Part shown: in pieces, positions 50,640-57,049 of the stretch | How positions within the stretch are numbered: position 1 is the first letter of the stretch | How the letters are laid out: every line of letters begins with the position of its first letter | Virus record (IMG/VR): IMGVR_UViG_3300010371_000007 | Location: 1 to 57,735 of that record | DNA length: 57,735 bases | Direction: 5' to 3' (one strand) | From: a virus | Notes under the pieces: generated by a model | What the model was told of the DNA's origin: nothing | The model's input: the letters and a program-made list of their open reading frames with translations, nothing else | Databases searched by the model: none | Program-made: the position numbers and the translations under genes

Positions 50640-50979
50640 CGGGGGCGCGCTGCAGCTTCACGGGGACGAACCGGGTTTCGTTGCGCGCCGCGGCATTGGC
50701 ACGGATGACGTAGGCCGTCGCCGCGGCCGGTCCGTGGAACAGCTGGTTGACGTACAGCTGGTCACCGCTGTCCCATACCGCCCACACCGGCTCGACACCG
50801 GGTGGTGCGATGCGGTACTCGCATTCGGTGAAGTTCAGCAGGTGCGGGTGGCTGGATACCTTCGTCCACGTATCAGGGGCAGCAAACTCGGGCTGCGCGC
50901 TGCGCCGTTTGCGGACTTCGACAACCTTGCCCGCAGCGATGGCGGTGAGGATGGACAGCTGGTGCTCGAATGCGTTCAT
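50629..50979 (-). CDS. Hypothetical protein (116 residues)
   Basis: ATG preceded by GGAGAAC. N-terminal helix 'NAFEHQLSILTAIAAGKVVE', then a beta-rich domain with 'CEYRIAPPGVEPVWAVWDSG'. Resembles small phage proteins of the YopX/DUF551 sort in size only; not recognised. The gap upstream carries the TGATGATAAG motif. Confidence 0.6.
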   Translation of the reverse strand: MNAFEHQLSILTAIAAGKVVEVRKRRSAQPEFAAPDTWTKVSSHPHLLNFTECEYRIAPPGVEPVWAVWDSGDQLYVNQLFHGPAAATAYVIRANAAARNETRFVPVKLQRAPDGA

Positions 50980-51021
50980 GGTGTTCTCCGAATGGCGCCG
51001 CGTCGCGCGGCAAAAAGCGAT

Positions 51022-51031
51022 TGATGATAAG
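51022..51031 (+). promoter_or_regulatory. TGATGATAAG motif, gap before 50979
   Basis: TTGATGATAAG at 51021-51031, followed by TG, in the 54-base gap between two leftward genes, 42 bases before the start codon of the gene downstream. Confidence 0.4.
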
Positions 51032-51033
51032 TG

Positions 51034-51354
51034 TTACTGCGGATCGAGCAGCCAGTCAAGGCCATACTGGTCGTTGGCTGCGCGGATGCAGCTGCTCGCG
51101 GCCGACGTTTGGGGGATACACACGAGTCCGCCGTTTCCGATCAGGGGTAGCCAGCCGCGCAACTCGGCCGCCGTCGTGTCGGCTTCGATGATCGCAAGCT
51201 GCCCGCTCGGGGTCACGAACACCCATCGTGAACGGTGCTTGTTCGCCAACCTGCATACCTCCGCGACCACGTTCGGCGAGGGCGTGATGCCGCACGCCGC
51301 CGCGATACCCAGCACCACTTGAGACTCCGTGACTGTATCGCGCATGGCGGTCAC
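51034..51354 (-). CDS. Hypothetical protein (106 residues)
   Basis: GTG start overlapping the previous stop (GTGA); an ATG nine bases in is the alternative. Contains 'VLGIAAACGITPSPNVVAEV' and 'GLVCIPQTSAASSCIRAAND'. Fold unclear, family not recognised. Confidence 0.55.
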   Translation of the reverse strand: MTAMRDTVTESQVVLGIAAACGITPSPNVVAEVCRLANKHRSRWVFVTPSGQLAIIEADTTAAELRGWLPLIGNGGLVCIPQTSAASSCIRAANDQYGLDWLLDPQ

Positions 51355-51584
51355 CCGAAGATCTGGAACGCGGCGGCGGCGCCGACGAGCAGGTGTACGA
51401 AGCGCCAGAATGACGCCGCGCTCGAAAACCGGGTGTACTCACGAACGCCGGCGGTGTCGTTCACCATGCGTGCGTTCGCGTTCATCGCCTTTGCGATGCC
51501 CACCAGCCGGCTGAAGTGCCAGACGGAGTACGCACAGTACAGCGCGACCATTCCACAAACCCACATCCACAGGAAGTGCAACAT
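51351..51584 (-). CDS. Small two-span membrane protein
   Basis: 77 residues behind AAGGAGAA. Hydrophobic segments at about 3-22 ('HFLWMWVCGMVALYCAYSVW') and 56-76, the second rich in Ala/Val/Phe. The intervening loop is polar. Early expression suggests an effect on the host envelope, but this is inference. Confidence 0.65.
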   Translation of the reverse strand: MLHFLWMWVCGMVALYCAYSVWHFSRLVGIAKAMNANARMVNDTAGVREYTRFSSAASFWRFVHLLVGAAAAFQIFG

Positions 51585-51595
51585 GTCGTTCTCCT

Positions 51596-51715
51596 TCAGA
51601 GATGACTGAACGCCACGGCCAGCAGGCCGAGCGCGGTGGTGATGACAGTGACGAGCAGGGACAGCACGACGGCGATCCCCCACTGCGTCGCGGTGAGCGG
51701 CGTGTACGGTTTCAT
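51596..51715 (-). CDS. Single-span membrane peptide (39 residues)
   Basis: Starts MKPYTPLTATQWGI; residues 13-36 form one hydrophobic helix ('VVLSLLVTVITTALGLLAVA'). Good GGAGG before the ATG. Overlaps the next gene upstream by four bases (ATGA). Short genes like this are easily missed by gene callers. Role unknown. Confidence 0.65.
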   Translation of the reverse strand: MKPYTPLTATQWGIAVVLSLLVTVITTALGLLAVAFSHL

Positions 51716-51888
51716 TCGTCGTCCTCCAGATACTTCGTCAGGATGATGTTGAGCTGGCCGAGCAGTCCCTGCACGCGGCGGAACGTGTCCACCTCGGGCC
51801 AGCGCTGCCGGCAACGACTGGTGTCCGCGCTCAGCTTCCGCACCTTCTCGCGCAGCGTGAACGCGCTCTCTCGCTGGATGTCGTTCAT
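51712..51888 (-). CDS. Small helical protein (58 residues)
   Basis: Begins MNDIQRESAFTLREKV, ends TKYLEDDE. Two charged helices ('FRRVQGLLGQLNIILTKY'). Overlaps both neighbours by four bases. Not recognised. Confidence 0.6.
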   Translation of the reverse strand: MNDIQRESAFTLREKVRKLSADTSRCRQRWPEVDTFRRVQGLLGQLNIILTKYLEDDE

Positions 51889-52214
51889 GACACGATCCTC
51901 GGTGTGGCCCAGTCGGCGGCGTAGCCCGGTGCGAACCGCGCACCCACGGTCATGTGGTTCATCGCCTCGTTGATCGTCTGCGTCAGCTCGATCGCACTCA
52001 GGTCCGCGAGGTGGTCAACGTCCACGACGTAGTGCCGCTGCATCTGCTTCAGCATGCCGACAACGCCCAGCTGCAGCACCTGCATGGCGGGGACGTCGGG
52101 TGCGTTCTCACGGTGCGCGCACTCGACCACCGTCGCGGCGTATCGCTCGCCGATGGTGGCGCATGCCACCACGAACCGCCCTTGCTGCACCAGCTTCTCG
52201 TAGTCACGATTCAT
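51885..52214 (-). CDS. Hypothetical protein (109 residues)
   Basis: ATG behind GGAGGTG, which directly abuts palindrome F. 'YEKLVQQGRFVVACATIGER' and 'HLADLSAIELTQTINEAMNH'. Mostly helical. If the palindrome is bound, the ribosome-binding site would be next to the bound protein on DNA. Function unknown. Confidence 0.6.
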   Translation of the reverse strand: MNRDYEKLVQQGRFVVACATIGERYAATVVECAHRENAPDVPAMQVLQLGVVGMLKQMQRHYVVDVDHLADLSAIELTQTINEAMNHMTVGARFAPGYAADWATPRIVS

Positions 52215-52569
52215 TGCACACCTCCGTTACCGACTCGGTAACCGGCGCGGCAACGGAATCCACCAGCTTCGACTTCTCGCGGTCGATGGACGGGAGCGCT
52301 GCGGCAGCGTCGGGCGCCGGCTGCGGCAGCGCGGACAGCTTGATGCCGAGGATCGCCAGCTCATGCTCGATCTTGCGGGCGCGGTCGGCGAACACCGAGC
52401 GCACCTCGTCGACGGTGAGCCGCAGCGTGACGTCGCCTACATCGGCGTTTACGGTGGCGCTGTTGTCGTGCTGGGCAAGTGAAGCGATCACGCGCTCGAT
52501 CTGTTCGAGATCGAGCAACAGGGCCGCGGTGCGCTTGCGGTTGTCGGGGCCGTACAGGACACAGGACAT
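52204..52569 (-). CDS. Hypothetical protein (121 residues)
   Basis: AGGAG before the ATG. An N-terminal alpha/beta part ('KRTAALLLDLEQIERVIASL') and a coiled-coil segment with 'LAILGIKLSALPQPAPDAA', the same string found in the gene at 53092. The end contains palindrome F as coding sequence. Not recognised. Confidence 0.6.
   Translation of the reverse strand: MSCVLYGPDNRKRTAALLLDLEQIERVIASLAQHDNSATVNADVGDVTLRLTVDEVRSVFADRARKIEHELAILGIKLSALPQPAPDAAAALPSIDREKSKLVDSVAAPVTESVTEVCNES
52226..52242. promoter_or_regulatory. Palindrome site F
   Basis: GTTACCGACTCGGTAAC, perfect. Only 11 bases from the start codon at 52214 and inside the 3' end of the overlapping upstream gene, where it codes for Val-Thr-Glu-Ser-Val-Thr. 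Confidence 0.85.
52304..52360 (-). repeat. 57-bp direct repeat, copy 1
   Basis: Matches 53105-53161 at 56 of 57 positions. Both copies are coding and give 'LAILGIKLSALPQPAPDAA'. Recent duplication or gene-conversion between two nearby unrelated genes. Confidence 0.85.
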
Positions 52570-52571
52570 GG

Positions 52572-52844
52572 TTAAACTCCTAGCCGGCCGAGCAGATGCT
52601 GGCCTTCGGCGTGTGGGTTGAGGTAGTAGACGGGAACTTCGAGGAAGAACTGTGCGGCGTCTTCAGGAAGCCGGTAGTTCAGGTATTTGAGGTCGAGGTA
52701 GGCCCTCCCCGGTAGCTGCCGAAACGAACAACCGATGGTTTGCGCCAGCTCCGTCAGCTGGTAGAACAACGCCGTGTCTTCGTCGTCGAGCACGATGAAC
52801 CGCTTCATCCATCCGGGTTTCGCGAACTCGAACGCGCGGATCAT
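52572..52844 (-). CDS. Hypothetical protein (90 residues)
   Basis: ATGA overlap with the gene upstream. 'AFEFAKPGWMKRFIVLDDED' and 'GRAYLDLKYLNYRLPEDAAQ'. Small alpha/beta fold with many aromatic residues. Not recognised. Confidence 0.6.
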   Translation of the reverse strand: MIRAFEFAKPGWMKRFIVLDDEDTALFYQLTELAQTIGCSFRQLPGRAYLDLKYLNYRLPEDAAQFFLEVPVYYLNPHAEGQHLLGRLGV

Positions 52845-53095
52845 GGGTCACCCATTGCAGCGATGATGTGTAGCAGTGCAGCTGCTTGTTCGTCCGGCAT
52901 CACGAACACGGCGACGGTGGGCACCGGGCGAGCCGTTTCACCGGACGCCACGACAATGTGCTGGAAGAACGCCAGCTCGTTCAGTGCTACCAAGGACGCC
53001 GTGCTGCCCTTGCGAGCGACCACTTCGCATATCAGTCCCTCGGACATGGCGCACCGCGAGTCGTACAGGCGGTATATCCGGAACTCCTCGTTCAT
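52841..53095 (-). CDS. Hypothetical protein (84 residues)
   Basis: Begins MNEEFRIYRLYDSRCAMSEG. Alpha/beta with 'QHIVVASGETARPVPTVAVF'. Four-base overlaps on both sides. Not recognised. Confidence 0.6.
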   Translation of the reverse strand: MNEEFRIYRLYDSRCAMSEGLICEVVARKGSTASLVALNELAFFQHIVVASGETARPVPTVAVFVMPDEQAAALLHIIAAMGDP

Positions 53096-53454
53096 GGCGC
53101 CGGAGCAGCGTCGGGCGCAGGCTGCGGCAGCGCGGACAGCTTGATGCCGAGGATCGCCAGCATGAGCGCGTCGTACGACTTGACGATGCGCTGCAGGCGA
53201 TCGCGCTCGATCTGCAGATCCTTGATCGCGCAGCGGCGCTGCGTCAGTTCCTGTCCCTGCACGCGCAGCATCGCCTTCGCGCGGCTCACTCGGTTACTCA
53301 GGTCCACGTTCAACAGCGCAAGCCGATCAAGCTGCGTGGTGAGTTGTGCGATGGTCTGTTCCTGCGCGGTGACCTGCGCCTCCAGCTGCATGTTCTCGGA
53401 CAGCAAGTGGTCCAGCGCGCAGTCGGATTTCGTCGGAACGATCAGGTTCGTCAT
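53092..53454 (-). CDS. Coiled-coil protein (120 residues)
   Basis: GGAG before the ATG. Residues 15-85 form a long coiled coil ('ENMQLEAQVTAQEQTIAQL'). The end carries the 57-bp repeat shared with 52204-52569. A TGATGATAAG motif lies 58 bases upstream of the start. Function unknown. Confidence 0.6.
   Translation of the reverse strand: MTNLIVPTKSDCALDHLLSENMQLEAQVTAQEQTIAQLTTQLDRLALLNVDLSNRVSRAKAMLRVQGQELTQRRCAIKDLQIERDRLQRIVKSYDALMLAILGIKLSALPQPAPDAAPAP
53105..53161 (-). repeat. 57-bp direct repeat, copy 2
   Basis: Second copy of the repeat at 52304-52360, one mismatch. It lies at the C-terminal end of its gene, where the two proteins share the same terminal Pro/Ala segment. Confidence 0.85.
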
Positions 53455-53512
53455 GGTTGTTTCTCCGTGAGGGTGAGTGGCCAACAGGGTCATTTTTGCA
53501 TGAAAAACTTTT

Positions 53513-53522
53513 TGATGATAAG
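53513..53522 (+). promoter_or_regulatory. TGATGATAAG motif, gap before 53454
   Basis: TTGATGATAAG at 53512-53522 in an AT-rich 74-base gap. The gap also contains runs AAAAAGTTTTTC on the minus strand. Together with the other copies it always lies outside genes. Confidence 0.4.
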
Positions 53523-53528
53523 TGACCG

Positions 53529-55043
53529 TCACAGCAGTGCTGCGATGGTGTCGACCTCGCTCGCGGGGATGTCGTGGCAACCGATCACGAGCGATCCATC
53601 CGTGCGGATCGTGGACAGGGGGTAGTTACCGACCCGGTAACCTTCGGCCGTCAACCGCGTCGCCAACTGGGTCGTCCCTTCCACGTCACCACGAACACGC
53701 TGCAGCAGGCGCCACAAGCGACGCGCCGACTCCGCCGGAACACGCGCACCCCAGCTCGTCTCGACGACATCCCCGACCAACCGCAGCAGCGGCGTGGTGG
53801 TGTGGCCGATGCTCCCCATCCCCGCACGCCATGCGTCGACGGCTGCCGCCTCACGCGCTGCGCGGTTCGCTTCCCACTCGGCGAGTGCCTCTTCCGCAGC
53901 GACGCTGCGTTCTGCCAGTGCAGACAGCTGGACGTTGATGGGGTGTGTCGGCGGGAACGCCGCCATGTCGCGAACAGTCTTCTGGTACATGGCCAACCAC
54001 GACGCCAGCTGCGGCATGTCTACCGTGGCCGTTCCGCGAAGTGCGACCAACCGTTCCTCACAGTCCGCGACGACGGCTGATCGCTCAAGCCGCCGACGCA
54101 GGTCGACCACGCGCGCCGGGACGGGGATACCACAATAGCTCGCGATGTTGATGCTATGGTCGATCCAAGCGCCGCTGCTCGTATCCTTCCGCGTGTCGCG
54201 CTGCGCGCGCTCCGTCGTCTGCCACGCGCGCCGCAGGTTGTGCATGGCGGCCGTGCGGCGTTCTTGTCGGATCTCTGCAGTCACCTGCTGCCGCACGGCC
54301 TCGATCTGATCGACGGACGGTACACCTTGCGGACGCACGAACCGTTTCCCGCACTCCTTCGCGAGCAGCTGCAGCTGACTGACTGCCTGCGCCAGACTGT
54401 CCAACGCATGCTCCCGTGACGACAGGCTGAGCGCAGCATCGGAGGCCATCTCCCAACCGCGCACCGCGCGACCAACCGCGTCGGCACGACGCGCCGCACG
54501 TGACGGCTCGCCGAGCGCCGCTGCTCGCTTCGCCCATGCGTCGACAGGCAGGCCCAGTGCGTTGACCACAGCACGGTGCAATGCTGCCATCCCGCGCTGG
54601 CGCGGCGCCCGCTGGATCATGCGCATGGCATCGTCCAGCCGCTGGTGCGCGGTATCGACCAGTGTCTCCCTTACGAACGACTCGCGCTTTTTCGCCGCGG
54701 CCTGCCGGTACTTCTCGCTGGCGTCCCGCACCAGCCACGCCGCCAGTCGCCTCTCCCAACCGTCACGCTGCAGGTCCATCGCATGCAGACTCTCGCACTG
54801 GACCACGGTCGCGCCACGGGGTATCGCTCGACGCACCCACGACTGGTGTTTGCTCGTCGTGATGCTGAACCGACCCACGTCGACCACGAACAACGTGGGT
54901 GCAACACGAACGGCGATGGTGGTGTTGTAGCTGTACAGTATGCCGCCCGCGAACGACACGTTCCCTCCGGGGTTACGCGCGCTGTCCTGTGTGGCATGTG
55001 CCCACAGGTGGGCAATCTCAGTGGATGGATACACGGTCTTCAT
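53529..55043 (-). CDS. Large unknown early protein (504 residues)
   Basis: ATG behind GAGGAG; an in-frame ATG 15 bases upstream lacks a site. N-terminal beta-rich domain (1-85) with 'NPGGNVSFAGGILYSYNTTI' that recalls DNA-clamp-like or phage 'recombination-accessory' folds, then a long Arg/Ala-rich helical region (90-440) and a small C-terminal domain. The frame crosses palindrome G near its end. Not assigned to a family. Its long helices and basic charge would allow nucleic-acid binding. Confidence 0.65.
   Translation of the reverse strand: MKTVYPSTEIAHLWAHATQDSARNPGGNVSFAGGILYSYNTTIAVRVAPTLFVVDVGRFSITTSKHQSWVRRAIPRGATVVQCESLHAMDLQRDGWERRLAAWLVRDASEKYRQAAAKKRESFVRETLVDTAHQRLDDAMRMIQRAPRQRGMAALHRAVVNALGLPVDAWAKRAAALGEPSRAARRADAVGRAVRGWEMASDAALSLSSREHALDSLAQAVSQLQLLAKECGKRFVRPQGVPSVDQIEAVRQQVTAEIRQERRTAAMHNLRRAWQTTERAQRDTRKDTSSGAWIDHSINIASYCGIPVPARVVDLRRRLERSAVVADCEERLVALRGTATVDMPQLASWLAMYQKTVRDMAAFPPTHPINVQLSALAERSVAAEEALAEWEANRAAREAAAVDAWRAGMGSIGHTTTPLLRLVGDVVETSWGARVPAESARRLWRLLQRVRGDVEGTTQLATRLTAEGYRVGNYPLSTIRTDGSLVIGCHDIPASEVDTIAALL
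53625..53641. promoter_or_regulatory. Palindrome site G
   Basis: GTTACCGACCCGGTAAC, same centre type as sites A and B. It is inside the coding end of the 504-residue gene (reads Tyr-Arg-Val-Gly-Asn-Tyr), 170 bases before the next start codon, so it is the least promoter-like copy. Confidence 0.75.
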
Positions 55044-55058
55044 GGTGTAGCTCCTCAA

Positions 55059-55094
55059 GGGCCGATGGCCCGTTGGCTATGTGCCGATGGCACA
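55059..55094 (-). other. Two tandem hairpins in the leader of the 504-residue gene
   Basis: GGGCC-GAT-GGCCC (55059-55071) and TGTGCC-GAT-GGCACA (55080-55094) share the core GCCGATGGC. They lie between palindrome H and the start codon at 55043 and could form two short RNA stems with the same three-base loop. Confidence 0.5.
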
Positions 55095-55103
55095 GGTGGT
55101 GAA

Positions 55104-55685
55104 TCACTTCGCGGTTACCGACTCGGTAACCGTCACGGACGGCGACGCCCGCATCTCGTGCAGTATCTCATCGGCCAGCTGCCGCGCTTCCTCCATGATG
55201 TTCGCCTCGCTGCCGGGCAGACCCCAGTCCATGCCGCCCAACGAGGACGACCGCTCTGTCGGCGCGCCGTACGCATCCTGCAGCGCCACGGTGACGACCG
55301 CCCAACACCAGTCGTCGCGCAGCCAGCCACGCAGGGTATCCATGTCCTGCTGCACAGCCAGCGCCGCGATGCGCCGACGCGTCAACGGCAGCCCGCGCAG
55401 CAGCTGGTCGCGGCGTGTCTCGTCACTGATCCCCCACCCATCGCGCAGGGCGGTCTGCTGGGCCTTCTGGACGTCGTACACCCACGCCGTGCCGTCGTCG
55501 ATGTGCAGCACGCGCTCGCCCGGCGCGGTCGGACAGTGGACATGCCCTCGGAACGTCCGTTCCTCGACCGGTCCGTGCCCGTCGTGCTCGATCCACGGGG
55601 GACCCATGCCGCCGTCCCGATCGACCGCCACGAGGAAATGACGTCCGCCATACGCGAGCGGCTCGATGTGCAGTGTCCCGATCAT
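55104..55685 (-). CDS. Hypothetical protein (193 residues)
   Basis: N-terminal beta part 'IEPLAYGGRHFLVAVDRDGG' and 'VEERTFRGHVHCPTAP', then helices with 'DMDTLRGWLRDDWCWAVVTV' and 'NIMEEARQLADEILHEM'. The C-terminus is coded by palindrome H. Overlaps the next gene by four bases. Not recognised. Confidence 0.6.
   Translation of the reverse strand: MIGTLHIEPLAYGGRHFLVAVDRDGGMGPPWIEHDGHGPVEERTFRGHVHCPTAPGERVLHIDDGTAWVYDVQKAQQTALRDGWGISDETRRDQLLRGLPLTRRRIAALAVQQDMDTLRGWLRDDWCWAVVTVALQDAYGAPTERSSSLGGMDWGLPGSEANIMEEARQLADEILHEMRASPSVTVTESVTAK
55114..55130. promoter_or_regulatory. Palindrome site H
   Basis: GTTACCGACTCGGTAAC, pairing extends to 21 bp (55112-55132). It is inside the 3' end of the gene upstream, where it again codes for Val-Thr-Glu-Ser-Val-Thr, 70 bases before the start at 55043. 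Confidence 0.85.
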
Positions 55686-55831
55686 GGCGACACCCCCAGC
55701 AGGCGGGACAGGACGAGGACGGCGGCGAGCAGCGCACCGCGGACGAGCCACGGCACGACGTTGACGGTGTGCCGCCGGACTGGCGCGGTCGGGTATCGGA
55801 ACGTGGGGGTGACGCGGTGGGTGCGGCTCAT
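55682..55831 (-). CDS. Small single-span membrane protein (49 residues)
   Basis: Polar, Arg-rich N-terminus and one hydrophobic helix at about 26-46 ('VPWLVRGALLAAVLVLSRLL'). Overlaps both neighbours by four bases. Short early membrane proteins may act on the host envelope; no proof here. Confidence 0.55.
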   Translation of the reverse strand: MSRTHRVTPTFRYPTAPVRRHTVNVVPWLVRGALLAAVLVLSRLLGVSP

Positions 55832-56037
55832 GACGCGAACGCCATGCAGTCGGCGAACGGGACGCCCGCCGCCACGTCGCAGCCGATGGCGTAGGCCACG
55901 TCGGCTGACACGTGCGACGCGCACCAGCGCATCTGCCAGAGGGTGAGTGGCATGGTGGTGAACCCACGGTACGCGAACTCGCGGACGAGTCCGTCTACGT
56001 AGTCGCGCTCTTCGGGTGATCGACTCTGAACGTTCAT
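55828..56037 (-). CDS. Hypothetical protein (69 residues)
   Basis: ATG behind AAGGAGC; palindrome I lies 22 bases upstream. 'VREFAYRGFTTMPLTLWQMR' and two Cys in 'AIGCDVAAGVPFADCMAFA'. Not recognised. First gene of the unit 56037-55104. Confidence 0.6.
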   Translation of the reverse strand: MNVQSRSPEERDYVDGLVREFAYRGFTTMPLTLWQMRWCASHVSADVAYAIGCDVAAGVPFADCMAFAS

Positions 56038-56059
56038 GACGCTAGCTCCTTCAGGCTAG

Positions 56060-56076
56060 GTTACCGACTCGGTAAC
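56060..56076. promoter_or_regulatory. Palindrome site I
   Basis: GTTACCGACTCGGTAAC, 19-bp pairing with flanking G/C, 22 bases upstream of the start at 56037. It stands in a 105-base gap; no clear promoter boxes were found there. Confidence 0.85.
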
Positions 56077-56142
56077 CGGTAAGGTCAGCGCGTCGCCGTC
56101 GCAGACGGTGACCACGCGGACTGAGGGTGTATCACGGGGTAC

Positions 56143-56922
56143 TCACCGCAGGCGGGACCACGGTACGCGCGGCCGAGATCCGGACGCTTTCCAGTCGCAT
56201 ATCGTGTCGCCGTCGACCACGGCATGGCTGTAGACGCGGCCATGCCGCGTCACCCGTGCCCGGTCGCACACGGTGGCATGGGCGCACACCACGGCGTCGC
56301 CCTCGACGATGGCACGGTCGCGCACCACGGCGTGGCTGTACACGCGGGCACGGTCACGGATGACCGCCGTGCCGCGCACCTGCGCATCGCCTTGCACCTG
56401 CGCCGCGTCGATCACCATGGCATCGTCGTACACCCAGCCGTCGCCGTCGTGCGACAGGTTGTACTCCGACTCGACCCAGCCGCCGACGTCGCCCTCGTGC
56501 ACTCGGTTGTCGCCCACACCGAACGGGATGATGGCGACGATGCGATGCAGTACGCGGTTCGGGTTGTCCCGTGTGGGCAGGGGCAGTGTCGCGCCGGTCA
56601 GTGCGTATTTGGGTTCGCCACGCTTGCGCTGGTGCGGCTGCGGATTCGCCGTGTAGGCCGGGGGCAAGACGATCGATGGCTTCCGCGCAGGGTGCAGGGC
56701 CAGCCACTTCGCCACCGCCTCGTTGTAGCGCTTCAGGGACGGCCAGCGCTCGACTGGAATCGTCCGGGGGTCGACGGTCGGGTCGAACGTGGCGAACGCC
56801 TGCGGGCTGGCAGGGCGCGGGGAGTGCGGTTCGCTGAACGCCGGATCAAGCGGACCGGGCAGGGCAGGGGGGTCGATGGGGATGATGGGCAGGAACGTGC
56901 GTTCGCGGGGTAGGCGGGGCAT
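56143..56922 (-). CDS. Early protein with left-handed beta-helix (hexapeptide-like) repeats
   Basis: 259 residues behind GGAGG. First 110 residues: Pro-rich, then 'HRIVAIIPFGVGDNRVHEGD' leading to 'GGWVESEYNLSHDGDGWVY'. From about 165 on, a run of six-residue turns ('AQVQGDAQVRGTAVIRDRAR', 'VYSHAVVRDRAIVEGDAVV') builds a left-handed beta-helix as in YdcK-like and acyltransferase-type proteins. No catalytic His is evident. It is the first gene behind the best leftward promoter, so it is probably made very early. Confidence 0.75.
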   Translation of the reverse strand: MPRLPRERTFLPIIPIDPPALPGPLDPAFSEPHSPRPASPQAFATFDPTVDPRTIPVERWPSLKRYNEAVAKWLALHPARKPSIVLPPAYTANPQPHQRKRGEPKYALTGATLPLPTRDNPNRVLHRIVAIIPFGVGDNRVHEGDVGGWVESEYNLSHDGDGWVYDDAMVIDAAQVQGDAQVRGTAVIRDRARVYSHAVVRDRAIVEGDAVVCAHATVCDRARVTRHGRVYSHAVVDGDTICDWKASGSRPRVPWSRLR

Positions 56923-56965
56923 GAGTGGCCTCCAGTGAGGTGGATGGTTACCGTGGCGCCATGCG

Positions 56966-56982
56966 GTTACCGAGTCGGTAAC
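56966..56982. promoter_or_regulatory. Palindrome site J
   Basis: GTTACCGAGTCGGTAAC, pairing extends to 19 bp. It lies 43 bases upstream of the 56922 start and about 37 bases downstream of the promoter's -10. An isolated half-site (GGTTACCG) lies 20 bases to its left. Confidence 0.88.
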
Positions 56983-57018
56983 CTGCGTTCGGTGGGCACG
57001 GTTCTCTCAGATGGTCAC

Positions 57019-57047
57019 ATTATTACACGAAACAGGTGTCGTGTCAA
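57019..57047 (-). promoter_or_regulatory. Strong sigma70-type leftward promoter
   Basis: Minus strand: -35 TTGACA (57042-57047, consensus), 17-base spacer, -10 AATAAT (57019-57024; TAATAA with 16). Leads into palindrome J and the beta-helix gene. Best candidate for the first host-RNA-polymerase promoter of the early region. Confidence 0.85.
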
Positions 57048-57049
57048 GG

